Source: Mycobacterium sp. E183
Lineage (GTDB): Bacteria; Actinomycetota; Actinomycetes; Mycobacteriales; Mycobacteriaceae
Assembly (NCBI RefSeq): GCF_001667735.1
Contig: NZ_LZJN01000036.1
Span: 1 to 39,400 of the forward strand
Length of the DNA: 39,400 bases
Reading direction: 5' to 3'
The translations under genes and the position numbers were made by a program. Position 1 is the first letter of the stretch, and each line of letters begins with the position of its first letter. Shown in pieces: positions 16,140 through 25,819 of the stretch. The notes under the pieces are model-generated. The model saw only the letters and a list, made by a program, of their open reading frames with translations, made no database searches and was not told where the DNA came from.

Positions 16140-16907
16140 GTGAACGGCTCCACCATCGCGAAGCCCATGAATGCGTTGGGCGAGTTCTTCCTACTCAGCG
16201 CCCAGGCGTTGGTCGCCGCGGTGCGGGGGCCGTGGGCGTGGCGGGAATTGCTGGAGCAGATCTGGTTCGTCGCGCGGGTGTCGATCTTTCCGACGATCAT
16301 GCTGTCGATCCCGTACACGGTCCTCATCGTCTTCGTCCTGAACATCCTGCTGGTCGAGATCGGGGCCGGTGATCTGTCCGGCGCCGGCGCGGGCCTGGCG
16401 TCGGTGACGCAGGTCGGGCCCGTCGTCACGGCGATGGTTGTTTCCGGCGCCGGGTCTACCGCGATGTGCGCTGACCTGGGCGCGCGCACCATCCGCGAGG
16501 AAATCGACGCGATGAAAGTGATCGGCGTCGATCCGATTCAGGCACTGGTGGTTCCGCGCATCATCGCCGCCACGTTCGTCGCGGTCCTGCTCTACTCGGT
16601 GGTCGCGGTCACCGGGTTGACGGGGAGCTACGTTTTCGTGGTCTTCGTTCAGCACGTCACCCCCGGCGCTTTCGTCGCGGGAATGACCCTTGTCACGGGG
16701 CTTCCCCAGGTAGTGACTTCGCTGATCAAGGCCACGCTGTTCGGGTTGTCGGCGGGCCTGATCGCCTGCTACAAGGGCCTCTCGGTGGGCGGCGGTCCCA
16801 CCGGTGTTGGCAACGCCGTCAACGAGACCGTCGTCTTTTCCTTCATGGCGCTGTTCTTCATCAACATCGTGCTCACCGCGCTCGGCGTGAAGGTCACCGC
16901 GAAATGA
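16140..16907 (+). CDS. YrbEA permease, first gene of an mce operon
   Basis: A 255-residue MlaE-type permease subunit of a mycobacterial Mce lipid importer, in the inner membrane. It has about five to six hydrophobic helices and the conserved ATPase-coupling loop ADLGARTIREEIDAMKVIGVDP. The start chosen is GTG 16140 (NGSTIAKPMNAL), with a GGAG-like site; ATG 16089 would add 17 residues unlike other YrbEA N-termini. It overlaps yrbEB by four bases. The particular Mce class (mce1-mce8) cannot be assigned by eye, though the sequence is nearer mce4-type YrbEA than mce1. The operon's ATPase, MceG, is encoded elsewhere. Confidence 0.9.
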   Translation: MNGSTIAKPMNALGEFFLLSAQALVAAVRGPWAWRELLEQIWFVARVSIFPTIMLSIPYTVLIVFVLNILLVEIGAGDLSGAGAGLASVTQVGPVVTAMVVSGAGSTAMCADLGARTIREEIDAMKVIGVDPIQALVVPRIIAATFVAVLLYSVVAVTGLTGSYVFVVFVQHVTPGAFVAGMTLVTGLPQVVTSLIKATLFGLSAGLIACYKGLSVGGGPTGVGNAVNETVVFSFMALFFINIVLTALGVKVTAK

Positions 16908-17752
16908 CCGACGCAGCGCGGGAACCGTCGTGGATCATCAGCCTTGGCCCCAGGGCCACCGATTACGCCCGCAAGCTCGGTGAACAGACGGCGTTTTACG
17001 GCCAATCCCTGGCCAACATCGCCGACGCGGTACGCCGCTATCCGGGCGAGCTGCTTCGGCTGATCGCCGAGATGGGCATGGGCACAGGAGCTTTGGCAGT
17101 GATCGGCGGCACCGTAGGCATCATCGGCTTCCTCACCCTGACCACCGGCGCCCTGGTCGCCGTCCAGGGCTACGACACGCTGTCCAACGTCGGAGTCGAG
17201 GCGCTGACCGGATTTCTGTCGGCCTTCCTGAATGTTCGGATGATCGCGCCGTGCACCGCCGGCCTGGCCCTGGCGGCCACGATCGGTGCCGGCGCGACCG
17301 CGCAACTGGGCGCCATGCGGATCAATGAGGAGATCGACGCGCTGGAGGTGATGGGCATCCGCGCCATCACGTATCTGTCGTCGACGCGGATCATCGCCGG
17401 GATCCTGGTCGTCATTCCGCTCTACGCCGTCGCGGTGCTGATGTCCTTCATCGCGGCCAAGTTCCTGACGATTTACAGCTACGGCCAATCGCGCGGGGTA
17501 TACGAGCACTACTTCTCCACGTTCCTGCGCCCCACCGACTTGTTCTGGTCGTTTCTGGCGGCCCTGACCATGGCGACGGGCGTGATGGTTGTGCACACGT
17601 ACTACGGTTTCACCGCGACAGGTGGTCCCGCCGGGGTGGGGGAGGCCGTCGGGCGTTCGGTGCGGTCATCGATGATCGTCACGGCGTTTGTCTGCCTGGC
17701 GATTTCGTTGTCCGTCTACGGGCAGTCCGGCAACTTCAACCTGTCGGGATGA
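16904..17752 (+). CDS. YrbEB permease of mce operon
   Basis: A 282-residue second MlaE-type permease subunit, pairing with YrbEA. A ~60-residue cytoplasmic N-terminus precedes the hydrophobic core; the coupling loop is MRINEEIDALEVMGIRAITY. The conserved C-terminal GGPAGVGEAVGRSVRSSMI is present. Its ATG sits in an ATGA overlap with the yrbEA stop, and mceA starts four bases after its own stop, so all are one transcript. Confidence 0.93.
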   Translation: MTDAAREPSWIISLGPRATDYARKLGEQTAFYGQSLANIADAVRRYPGELLRLIAEMGMGTGALAVIGGTVGIIGFLTLTTGALVAVQGYDTLSNVGVEALTGFLSAFLNVRMIAPCTAGLALAATIGAGATAQLGAMRINEEIDALEVMGIRAITYLSSTRIIAGILVVIPLYAVAVLMSFIAAKFLTIYSYGQSRGVYEHYFSTFLRPTDLFWSFLAALTMATGVMVVHTYYGFTATGGPAGVGEAVGRSVRSSMIVTAFVCLAISLSVYGQSGNFNLSG

Positions 17753-17756
17753 CTGC

Positions 17757-19025
17757 ATGAGCAATCACAGGGAGAGCGGCCCCGGGCAACGGAATCGTGT
17801 CCGCCGCAGCAGAATCGACCCGATCTGGTGGGCTCCGACTCTGTTCATCCTCATCGGGGCAATCATCGCGGTGACCGCGGGGGCGTTCTCCGGCAAATTC
17901 CAGGAAACGATCCCGCTGACGCTGGTGTCGGACCGGGCCGGACTCGTGATGGAGCAGGGCGCCAAGGTCAAGCTCCGCGGCGTGCAGGTCGGCCAGGTGG
18001 GCTCGATCGGCACCGACGTGAAAGCCGCTCAGCTGCAACTCAAGATGCAGCCCGGCCCGTTCAAGTATCTGCCGAGCAACCTCGAGGCGGAGATCAAGTC
18101 GACCACGGCCTTCGGATCGAAGTATGTCGACCTGATCGTGCCCGAAAACCCCAGCGCGACCCCGCTCAAGCCCGGCGCGGTGCTGCACTCGCGCAACGTG
18201 ACGGTCGAAGTCAACACCGTCTTCGAAAACCTCCAATCGGTGGTCCATGCGATCGACCCGGCGAAGCTGAACGCGATCTTGTCGGCCTTCTCGGAAGCGT
18301 TGCGCGGCAAGGGCGAGCGGCTCGGCCAGGCCATCACCGGGGCGAACGACGTGCTGCTGACCGTCAACCCCCGCATGGACACCATCGACAAGGACTGGAG
18401 GCTGTTCGGCAAGACGACGGCGATCTACTCCGATGCCGCCCAGAACATTTTGTCGATTCTCGATTCGGCGGCGACGACCAGCAACACCCTGACCGAAAAC
18501 CAGCGGTCGCTGGACACGCTGTTGTTGTCGGCGGTTGGCCTGAGCCAGACCGGCATCAACGTCATCGGCAGGAACGAATCCAACATCGTCCGATCGATCA
18601 ACCTGCTCGATCCGACCACGGCACTGCTGAACAAATACTCGCCGACCTTCACCTGCTTGTTCCAGGGCGCGCAGTGGTACGTCGACCACGGGGGCCGAGA
18701 CGCGTTGGGCGGCAACGGCTATTCGGTGATCTTGGACGCCGGGCTGCTGTTCGGTGACGATCCGTACCGGTACCCCAAGCACCTACCGAAAACCAATGCC
18801 ACCGGCGGCCCGGGGGGCAAGCCCAGCTGCGGGTCGCTGCCCGACCCGAGTGCCAACTTCCCGGTACGTGCGCTGGTCACCGACACCGGATGGGGTGCCG
18901 CCCCGAACGAAATCCGCACCAACATGGCCACCGGTAACCCGTGGTGGGCGAACTGGTTCCCGACCACGAAGAACCCGCCCGAAGCGCCGCGCTACTTCTA
19001 CCGTGGGGGACAACCGCCGCCGTGA
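17757..19025 (+). CDS. MceA subunit
   Basis: A 422-residue Mce protein with a basic N-terminus, one membrane helix (~20-42) and the MCE domain, including LVSDRAGLVMEQGAKVKLRGVQVGQVGSI, which forms part of a periplasmic hexameric lipid channel. A long helical region follows and the tail is Pro-rich. The start is ATG 17757, four bases after yrbEB. It ends in a GTGA overlap with mceB. The transported lipid is unknown. Confidence 0.92.
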   Translation: MSNHRESGPGQRNRVRRSRIDPIWWAPTLFILIGAIIAVTAGAFSGKFQETIPLTLVSDRAGLVMEQGAKVKLRGVQVGQVGSIGTDVKAAQLQLKMQPGPFKYLPSNLEAEIKSTTAFGSKYVDLIVPENPSATPLKPGAVLHSRNVTVEVNTVFENLQSVVHAIDPAKLNAILSAFSEALRGKGERLGQAITGANDVLLTVNPRMDTIDKDWRLFGKTTAIYSDAAQNILSILDSAATTSNTLTENQRSLDTLLLSAVGLSQTGINVIGRNESNIVRSINLLDPTTALLNKYSPTFTCLFQGAQWYVDHGGRDALGGNGYSVILDAGLLFGDDPYRYPKHLPKTNATGGPGGKPSCGSLPDPSANFPVRALVTDTGWGAAPNEIRTNMATGNPWWANWFPTTKNPPEAPRYFYRGGQPPP

Positions 19026-20050
19026 AAAGACGAAAGATGTCCGCCATCATCGTGCGCATCGTGGCCTTTACCGCGGTGTGCGCGGTGTTCACATTCACGC
19101 TCGTCGCCGTCTTCGGCCAGTTTCGGTTCGAAGACCGCACCGGCTACCACGCGGTCTTCACGAACATCTCCGGCCTGAAGTCCGGCAACTTCGTCCGCAT
19201 CGCGGGGGTAGAGGTCGGCAAGGTCGGGGACCTGCACCTGCAGCGCGACGGCACCGTCACCATCGGCTTCTCGGTGGACAAAGGCGTGCGCCTCACCGAG
19301 GGGACCAAAGTCGCTGTGCGCTATGAGAACTTGATCGGCGATCGCTACCTCGCGCTCGAAGAGGGGCCAGGCTCGCACCGGCTGCCGCCGGGCGCGACGA
19401 TCCCGTTGGCGCGGACGTCGCCGGCGCTGGACATCGATGCGCTGATCGGCGGGTTCCGGCCGTTGTTCCGGGCGTTGGACCCCGATCAGGTCAACGCCCT
19501 GTCCGGTCAACTACTCCGGATCTTTCAGGGGCAAGGCGGAACCGTCGCTTCGGTGCTGGCCCAGACCTCGATGCTCACTTCGACGTTGGCCGGGCGCAGC
19601 GAGCTGATCACCGAGCTGATCACGAACCTGAACACCGTGCTGCACACCTTTGCCGTCCGCGACCGCGAGTTCTCCGACGGCCTGGACAAGCTGTCCCAGT
19701 TCGTCAACGGCTTGGCTCAGCGCAAGGATGAGATCTCCACCGGGCTCGCCTACGTCAACGCGGCGGCCGGGTCCGTCGCCAACCTGCTCGTCCAGGCCCG
19801 CCAGCCCATCAAGGACGTCGTGCACGAGACGGATCGCATGTCCGCGCAGGTGCTCTCCGACCGCGACTACGTCGACAACCTGCTCAAGCAACTTCCCGAC
19901 ATCTATCAGGTTTTGGCCCGGCAAGGCCTCAACGGCGACTACTTCGGCTTCTACTTCTGCGAGGTCCTGATGAAAGTCAACGGGAAGGGGGGCAACCCGA
20001 TCTTCATCAAGCTGTTCGGCCAGCCGAGCGGGCGGTGCACGCCCCAATGA
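19022..20050 (+). CDS. MceB subunit
   Basis: A 342-residue Mce protein: one membrane helix (~10-32), an MCE domain with YHAVFTNISGLKSGNFVRIAGVEVGKVGDL, then a helical region and an ending near GQPSGRCTPQ. GTG 19022 overlaps the mceA stop (GTGA); the next gene begins in an ATGA overlap, so expression is stoichiometrically coupled. It is expected to be one ring member of the MceA-F heterohexamer. Confidence 0.92.
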   Translation: MKRRKMSAIIVRIVAFTAVCAVFTFTLVAVFGQFRFEDRTGYHAVFTNISGLKSGNFVRIAGVEVGKVGDLHLQRDGTVTIGFSVDKGVRLTEGTKVAVRYENLIGDRYLALEEGPGSHRLPPGATIPLARTSPALDIDALIGGFRPLFRALDPDQVNALSGQLLRIFQGQGGTVASVLAQTSMLTSTLAGRSELITELITNLNTVLHTFAVRDREFSDGLDKLSQFVNGLAQRKDEISTGLAYVNAAAGSVANLLVQARQPIKDVVHETDRMSAQVLSDRDYVDNLLKQLPDIYQVLARQGLNGDYFGFYFCEVLMKVNGKGGNPIFIKLFGQPSGRCTPQ

Positions 20051-21225
20051 CCAAGTCCAAAACCAAAGCCGGCGGGCGAAGCCCTTGGAAGATCGGCGCG
20101 ATGGGTGTCTTCATCTTGGTGTGCGTGACGATCGCGGCCTTCAACTACGACAAGCTGCCATTTGTCAAGAACACCAACGACTACGCGGCCTACTTCTCGG
20201 AGGCCGGCGGCATCCGGGCGGGTAACTCGGTGCGGGTTTCCGGCATGGGCGTCGGAAGGGTCACCGGCATCAAATTAGAAGGCACAAAGGTCCGGGTGAG
20301 CTTCACCGTCCGTAACTTCATCACGTTGGGCGATCGCACGGAAGCCGCGATCAAGACCGAAACCATACTCGGCGCCAAGATGCTCGAGCTCACGTCACGT
20401 GGAGAAGGGAAGCTCTCGGGCACCATCCCGCTGGAACGCACCCATTCGCCCTACGACCTTCCGGATGCGCTCGGGGACCTGACGACCGAGATCAGCGGGC
20501 TGGACACCGCTCAGTTGTCTTCTGCGTTGACCACTTTGGCGGACACCTTCAGGGAAACGCCTTCGGAGGTCAGGCCGGCGCTGGAAGGCGTGGCCCGGTT
20601 CTCCGAGACACTGAACAACCGCGACGCCCAATTGCGCAGCCTACTGGGGAACGCGAACAAGGTCTCGACGGTGCTGGGCCGACGCAGCCAACAGATCGCG
20701 GCTCTGGTGGCGGACTCGAATGCGCTGCTGGCCGCGCTGTTGGACGAACGCGACTCCATCGACGCGCTGATGAACAATCTCACCGCGGTGTCACACCAGG
20801 TTTCGGGCCTCGTCGATGACAACAGGACTCAGCTGAAGCCCGCTCTCGACAAGCTCAACGGCGTGCTCGAGGTCCTCGACAATCGCAAACAGGACATTCA
20901 GGCGAGCCTGCCCAAGTTCAAACGCTACGCGATGTCGTTCGGCGAATGCCTGGGCTCTGGACCGTTTTTCAAGGCCTACGTGGCGAACCTGATCCCCGGC
21001 CAGATCAGCGGGCCGACGATCGACGCCCGCATGTACAACCGGTTCCTGGACCCCGAGCAGAAGCTGCCGTCGGAGTCGGTGGACCCGCCGACCGGGACGC
21101 CGCCCGTGCCGCCGGAGCAAGTGCCGCACCCGATCTGGTCTCAGCCCCCCTCGCCGGGTCCGGCGCCGGGCCCGCCGCCTGAGCCCGAGCAGCCGCCCGC
21201 GAACGGCCAACTGGGGGGACAGTGA
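20047..21225 (+). CDS. MceC subunit
   Basis: A 392-residue Mce protein with an N-terminal membrane helix (~17-37), an MCE domain (YFSEAGGIRAGNSVRVSGMGVGRVTGI) and long predicted helices. The C-terminal ~55 residues are very Pro-rich (PPTGTPPVPPEQVP), as in other MceC proteins, probably reaching through the cell wall. ATG 20047 lies in an ATGA overlap with mceB; an in-frame ATG at 20035 is less likely. Confidence 0.92.
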   Translation: MTKSKTKAGGRSPWKIGAMGVFILVCVTIAAFNYDKLPFVKNTNDYAAYFSEAGGIRAGNSVRVSGMGVGRVTGIKLEGTKVRVSFTVRNFITLGDRTEAAIKTETILGAKMLELTSRGEGKLSGTIPLERTHSPYDLPDALGDLTTEISGLDTAQLSSALTTLADTFRETPSEVRPALEGVARFSETLNNRDAQLRSLLGNANKVSTVLGRRSQQIAALVADSNALLAALLDERDSIDALMNNLTAVSHQVSGLVDDNRTQLKPALDKLNGVLEVLDNRKQDIQASLPKFKRYAMSFGECLGSGPFFKAYVANLIPGQISGPTIDARMYNRFLDPEQKLPSESVDPPTGTPPVPPEQVPHPIWSQPPSPGPAPGPPPEPEQPPANGQLGGQ

Positions 21226-22547
21226 AGATAAGCCGCCGCACTCTGCAACGACTGACCGCCGTCAGCCTGGTCGGTACCCTCGCCGTGGCTTCGTTCCTGG
21301 TCGGCTCGAAGCTGTGGAAGGAGGTCGAAAGGAACACCTACACGGCGTATTTCACGGAAGCCAACGGCTTGTTCGTCGGCGACGACGTGCGCATCCTCGG
21401 GGTCACGGTCGGGGTGATCGACAAGATCGAACCGCAACCCGGTAGCTCCAAGGTGACCTTCTCCGTCGACAAGCAATACGCCATCCCCGCCGACGCCCGC
21501 GCGGCGATCCTGTCCCCGTCGCTGGTGACTCCACGGGCCGTCCAACTCGTCCCCGCCTACTCGGGCGGCCCCAGACTGAGTCCCGGCGCGTCGATCCCGC
21601 TCGGCCGCACCGCCGTCCCGGTCGAATGGGATGACTTTCGCACGCAGCTGGAAAAACTGACCGACGCGTTGCAGCCCACCTCCCCGGACGGGGTGAATTC
21701 CCTCGGTGAGTTCATCAACTCCACCGCCGACAACGTGCGCGGCCAGGGCGACACCGCCCGCGACACCGTGATCAAGCTGTCCGCCGCGATCTCCGCACTC
21801 GGCGATCACGCCGACGACATCTTCAGCACCGTGCGCAACCTGCAGCTGCTGGTTTCGGCGCTGTCGTCCAGCAGTGACCTGCTGGCCTCGTTCAACCAAA
21901 ACCTGGCCACCGTCACGACGCTGCTGACGAACACACCCAACGAAATCGCCAACGCGGTCAAGGGACTCGACGGCGCGCTGACCGATTTGCGCGACTTTCT
22001 GGCAGAAAACCGGGAAGCCATGGGCGTTACGTTCGACCGGCTGGCTTCCGTCACCACCGCCTTGAACGACAGCCGCATGGACATCAAGCAGATCCTGCAC
22101 ATCGCCCCGACGGTGTTCCAGAACTTCCTGAACATCTACCAGCCGGCGCAGAGCGCGATGACCGGCATCATCGCGCTGAACAACTTCGCCGACATCCCGC
22201 AGTGGATCTGCAGCTCGATCGAGGCGGCGTCCCGGGCCCGGCTCGACCGGGTCTCCAAACTGTGCTTGCAGTACATCAACCCGATCATCAAAAACCGTCT
22301 GTACAACTACATTCCGGCGGGGCTCAACCCGTTCGTCGGCACCCAGGCCCGCCCGAGTGAGATCACCTACAGCGAGGACTGGCTCCGGCCCGGGTATACG
22401 CCTCCCGCACCACCGCCCGATACACCCCCGCCGCCGCCGGCCGCCGAAGCAGCACCCGCGGAAGCGCCGCCGCCGCCGGCGCCGAGCGGCACGGTCAACT
22501 CGACGCAGGTGTTGCGGGACCTGATGCTCCCGGCGGGGGTCTCATGA
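21222..22547 (+). CDS. MceD subunit
   Basis: A 441-residue Mce protein. One membrane helix (~12-30) precedes the MCE domain (YFTEANGLFVGDDVRILGVTVGVIDKI). The C-terminal tail is a low-complexity Pro/Ala tract. GTG 21222 overlaps the mceC stop. This is the longest of the C-terminal Pro-rich subunits in the operon. Confidence 0.92.
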   Translation: MKISRRTLQRLTAVSLVGTLAVASFLVGSKLWKEVERNTYTAYFTEANGLFVGDDVRILGVTVGVIDKIEPQPGSSKVTFSVDKQYAIPADARAAILSPSLVTPRAVQLVPAYSGGPRLSPGASIPLGRTAVPVEWDDFRTQLEKLTDALQPTSPDGVNSLGEFINSTADNVRGQGDTARDTVIKLSAAISALGDHADDIFSTVRNLQLLVSALSSSSDLLASFNQNLATVTTLLTNTPNEIANAVKGLDGALTDLRDFLAENREAMGVTFDRLASVTTALNDSRMDIKQILHIAPTVFQNFLNIYQPAQSAMTGIIALNNFADIPQWICSSIEAASRARLDRVSKLCLQYINPIIKNRLYNYIPAGLNPFVGTQARPSEITYSEDWLRPGYTPPAPPPDTPPPPPAAEAAPAEAPPPPAPSGTVNSTQVLRDLMLPAGVS

Positions 22548-23668
22548 AGCGGGCACTGATGGCGGTGCTGTGCCTCGTCTGCGCCACAACGCTTTCCAGC
22601 TGTGGTGGTTGGAAGGGGCTGAACTCGTTCACCCTTCCCGGGACTTCCGGCAACGGGCCCGGTGCGTACACGATTCAGGCCCAAATGCCCGATGTCGTCA
22701 CCATTCAGGAAAACACCCGCGTTCGGGTTGACGACGTCAACGTCGGCAATGTGACCAAGATCGAGCTGCAGGACTGGCACGCGCTTGTGACCATGCGCAT
22801 CAACGGCGATGTCCACCTGCCCGCCAACGCGACGGCCAAGCTGGGACAGACCAGCCTGCTCGGCTCGATGCATATCGAGCTCGCGGCGCCCAAGGACGAG
22901 CCGCCGGTCGGGCAACTGAAAGACGGTTCACTCATCCCGCTCTCGCGCGCGAGCATGTACCCAACCACCGAACAAACCCTGGCTTCGGTCTCAATCCTGC
23001 TCAACGGCGGCGGAATCGGTCAGCTGCAGGAGATCACGCGGGCGATCGCCAAGGCATTCGCCGGACGCGAGAACGAGATGCGCAGCCTGCTGCACCAACT
23101 GGACGAGTTCATCGCACGGACCAACGACCAGACCGACGACATCATCGCCGCAGCCGAGAATCTCAACTCGCTGGTCGGCCAGTTCGCGGACAAGGACGCG
23201 GTGGTCGACAAGGCTTTGACGACCGTGCCGAAAGCGCTGAAGGTGCTGGCCGACGAGCGCACCAAGATCGCCGACGCGATCGACCAGCTCGGCCAGTTCA
23301 GTGCCATCGCGGCCGACACCGTGCGCCAGAGCAAAGACTCTCTGGTCAACAACCTGCGTAATATCGCGCCGGTGCTGCGGTCGCTCGCCGATGCGGGACC
23401 GTCGCTGACCAAAGGGCTGGATGGCTTGGTGGCCTACCCGTGGCCGGCGTCGACGGCGAGGAATTGGTTCCGCGGTGACTACGCCAACCTCACCCTGATC
23501 GTCGATCTCACGTTGAGCCGCCTCGACACCGGGTTCTTCACCGGTTCACGGTGGGAGGGCAACCTCACCCAGCTCGAGCTGCTGTGGGGACGGACGATCG
23601 GGATGCAGCCCAGCCCCGCTACCGCGGGCAACCCCCTGACCTATCCATATCACTTCGGGGGGTACTGA
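22544..23668 (+). CDS. MceE lipoprotein subunit (LprK-like)
   Basis: A 374-residue Mce lipoprotein. The signal peptide ends with the lipobox LSSC, giving lipidated Cys20. The MCE domain includes VTIQENTRVRVDDVNVGNVTKI. A lipoprotein in the fifth position is the rule for mycobacterial mce operons. ATG 22544 lies in an ATGA overlap with mceD, and mceF starts immediately after its stop. Confidence 0.93.
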   Translation: MKRALMAVLCLVCATTLSSCGGWKGLNSFTLPGTSGNGPGAYTIQAQMPDVVTIQENTRVRVDDVNVGNVTKIELQDWHALVTMRINGDVHLPANATAKLGQTSLLGSMHIELAAPKDEPPVGQLKDGSLIPLSRASMYPTTEQTLASVSILLNGGGIGQLQEITRAIAKAFAGRENEMRSLLHQLDEFIARTNDQTDDIIAAAENLNSLVGQFADKDAVVDKALTTVPKALKVLADERTKIADAIDQLGQFSAIAADTVRQSKDSLVNNLRNIAPVLRSLADAGPSLTKGLDGLVAYPWPASTARNWFRGDYANLTLIVDLTLSRLDTGFFTGSRWEGNLTQLELLWGRTIGMQPSPATAGNPLTYPYHFGGY

Positions 23669-25147
23669 ATGCTGCGTCTGAATCGTCGAACCTGGATACA
23701 GCTGGCGATCCTGTCGTTGGTGACGGTCCTGTCTTGTGGCGCAATGGCTTTCAATTACATGAAGCTGCCCGAAACGCTTTTCGGGATCGGGGAGTACGTC
23801 GTCACCGTCGACCTACCCGAGTCGGGCGGGCTCTACCAGACGTCTGTGGTCACCTACCGTGGCACTGACGTCGGTCAGGTCAAGTCGGTCGATGTGACCG
23901 CGACCGGGGTTCGCGCGGTGCTCGCGATCAGGTCCGGCGTCAAGGTGCCCGCCGACGTCCAGGCGTCGGTGCACAGCCGCTCGGCCGTCGGCGAGCAATA
24001 CATCGAGCTCACCCCCCAGCCCGGCAAGGACGGCGATCACGGTCGGGCGCTGCGAGCAGGTGATGTCATTCCCGCAGGCCGAGTCGACGTTCCCGTCGAC
24101 ATCGGACACCTGCTCGACGTGACCAACCGTGCGCTGCAGGCGATTCCGCGCGACAACCTGCGCACCGTGGTTGACGAGACGGATCGCGCGGTCGGTGGTC
24201 TCGGGCCCGAGCTGTCCAGGATCGTCGACGGGTCGGCGGCCCTGGCCATTGCCGGGGGGCAGACCGTCGGGCCGCTTGCCGCGTTGATCGACCAGACGCC
24301 TCCGGTTCTCGACTCTCAGATCCAAACGTCGGATTCGATTGCCCGGTGGGCGAGTCGAACCGCGGCGATCACCGCCCAGTTCAAGGCGCAGGACGCCGCC
24401 TTTCGGGACCTGTTGACGCAGGGGACCAACGGGGTGGAGGAAAGTCGCGCGCTGCTCGATCGGCTGTCGCCTGCGCTGCCGGTGCTGTTTGCGAACCTGG
24501 TCAGCCTGGGCGACATCGCCGTTGTCTACCGGCATGACATCGAACAACTGTTGGTGCTGTTCCCCCAGGGCATCGCGGCGATGGCCGCAATCGTCGTGCC
24601 CAGCTCGAACACCAAACAGGAGTACCGGGGTGCGCAGCTGGACTTCAACCTCAACATCAATCTGCCACCCCCCTGCACGACGGGATATCTGCCGCCGACT
24701 CAGCGCCGGTCGCCGGCCAACGTGGACGCGCCCGACCGGCCCGCCGCGGATCTGTTCTGCCGCGTGCCGCAGGATTCGGAGTTCAACGTTCGCGGGGTGC
24801 GCAACATCCCGTGTGAGAGCAAGCCGTGGAAACGGGCGCCCACGGTCGAATTGTGCGAAAGCGACGAAGAATACGTGCCGCTCAACGACGGCTACAACTG
24901 GAAGGGCGACCCGAACGCCACCTACACCGGGCAGGGCGTACCGATGTACCCGCCGGGACAAGACCCGCGGCTTCCACCGCCGCGGGGCACCGCGCAGCCG
25001 GCGCCTGCGCCGCCGCCGCTCGCCGTCGCCACGTACGACCCGGCCAACGGCGACTACATAGGCCCGGACGGGCGCCGCTACACCGAATTCGACCTGGCCC
25101 ATCCGCGTGCCAAGAACTGGCAGTCACTTCTAGTGCCGCCGGCCTAA
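23669..25147 (+). CDS. MceF subunit
   Basis: A 492-residue Mce protein with an N-terminal membrane helix, an MCE domain (VDLPESGGLYQTSVVTYRGTDVGQVKSV) and a long C-terminal region containing several Cys and a Pro-rich stretch before YIGPDGRRYTEFDLA. ATG 23669 directly follows the mceE stop with no gap. It is the last ring subunit of the operon. Confidence 0.93.
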   Translation: MLRLNRRTWIQLAILSLVTVLSCGAMAFNYMKLPETLFGIGEYVVTVDLPESGGLYQTSVVTYRGTDVGQVKSVDVTATGVRAVLAIRSGVKVPADVQASVHSRSAVGEQYIELTPQPGKDGDHGRALRAGDVIPAGRVDVPVDIGHLLDVTNRALQAIPRDNLRTVVDETDRAVGGLGPELSRIVDGSAALAIAGGQTVGPLAALIDQTPPVLDSQIQTSDSIARWASRTAAITAQFKAQDAAFRDLLTQGTNGVEESRALLDRLSPALPVLFANLVSLGDIAVVYRHDIEQLLVLFPQGIAAMAAIVVPSSNTKQEYRGAQLDFNLNINLPPPCTTGYLPPTQRRSPANVDAPDRPAADLFCRVPQDSEFNVRGVRNIPCESKPWKRAPTVELCESDEEYVPLNDGYNWKGDPNATYTGQGVPMYPPGQDPRLPPPRGTAQPAPAPPPLAVATYDPANGDYIGPDGRRYTEFDLAHPRAKNWQSLLVPPA

Positions 25148-25159
25148 GTAAGGAGCAAG

Positions 25160-25819
25160 ATGGCAAGACAGACCGATGAGCGGGTGACCGCCGCGGACGA
25201 CAGTGAGCTGGCCGTCACCGCGGCAGCCGTCGACGAAGCAGGCGGCGAAAACGTCGACGATCAGGCTGACGAGATCGCCGGGGAGACAACCGAGTCGAGG
25301 GGCCGGCTGACCCGCTTACGGCACCGGATTATCCCGCGGCTATCGCACACCGGGCAGGCGTTGTTGGCCGGTGCCCTCGTCGTGGCTGTGCTGGCGGGAT
25401 TGACCGGTTGGCTTGGCTTCCGGGCCTACCAGAAGCACGAGGCACAAGCACAGCGCGATCTGTTCGTGCAGGTGGCGCGTCAGGGCGCGGTGAACCTCAC
25501 CACCATCAACTACACGGAGGTCGATGCCGACGTGCAGCGCATCATCGATCTGGCCACCGGAGCCTTCCGTGAGGACTTCGAGCAGCGAGCCAAGCCGTTC
25601 ATCGAGGTCGTCAAGGCGGCGCAATCGAAATCGGAAGGCACCGTGACCGATGCCGGCCTGGAGTCGCAGCGCGGCGACGCCGCGCAGGTGCTGGTGGCGG
25701 TCGCGGTGAAGTCGCGGACCGCCGCCGGTGAGGAGGCGCCACGAGAGTGGCGCATGCGGATCGAGGTCCGGACGGTCGGTGACGATGCCAAAGTGTCGAA
25801 CGTGGTGTTCGTGCCATGA
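25160..25819 (+). CDS. Mce-associated membrane protein, first
   Basis: A 219-residue Mas-type protein: an acidic, low-complexity cytoplasmic N-terminus (~1-60), one membrane helix (GALVVAVLAGLTGWLGF) and a periplasmic SnoaL/NTF2-like domain with YTEVDADVQRIIDLATGAFREDF, the usual Mas hallmark. A clear AGGAG precedes ATG 25160. Such proteins are reported to stabilise Mce transporters. It overlaps the next gene by four bases. Confidence 0.88.
   Translation: MARQTDERVTAADDSELAVTAAAVDEAGGENVDDQADEIAGETTESRGRLTRLRHRIIPRLSHTGQALLAGALVVAVLAGLTGWLGFRAYQKHEAQAQRDLFVQVARQGAVNLTTINYTEVDADVQRIIDLATGAFREDFEQRAKPFIEVVKAAQSKSEGTVTDAGLESQRGDAAQVLVAVAVKSRTAAGEEAPREWRMRIEVRTVGDDAKVSNVVFVP

Noticed and set aside
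15704..16492. 262-codon minus-strand frame across the mce promoter region and yrbEA
   Set aside because: Composition is that of an antisense shadow and it runs through yrbEA, whose family assignment is certain.
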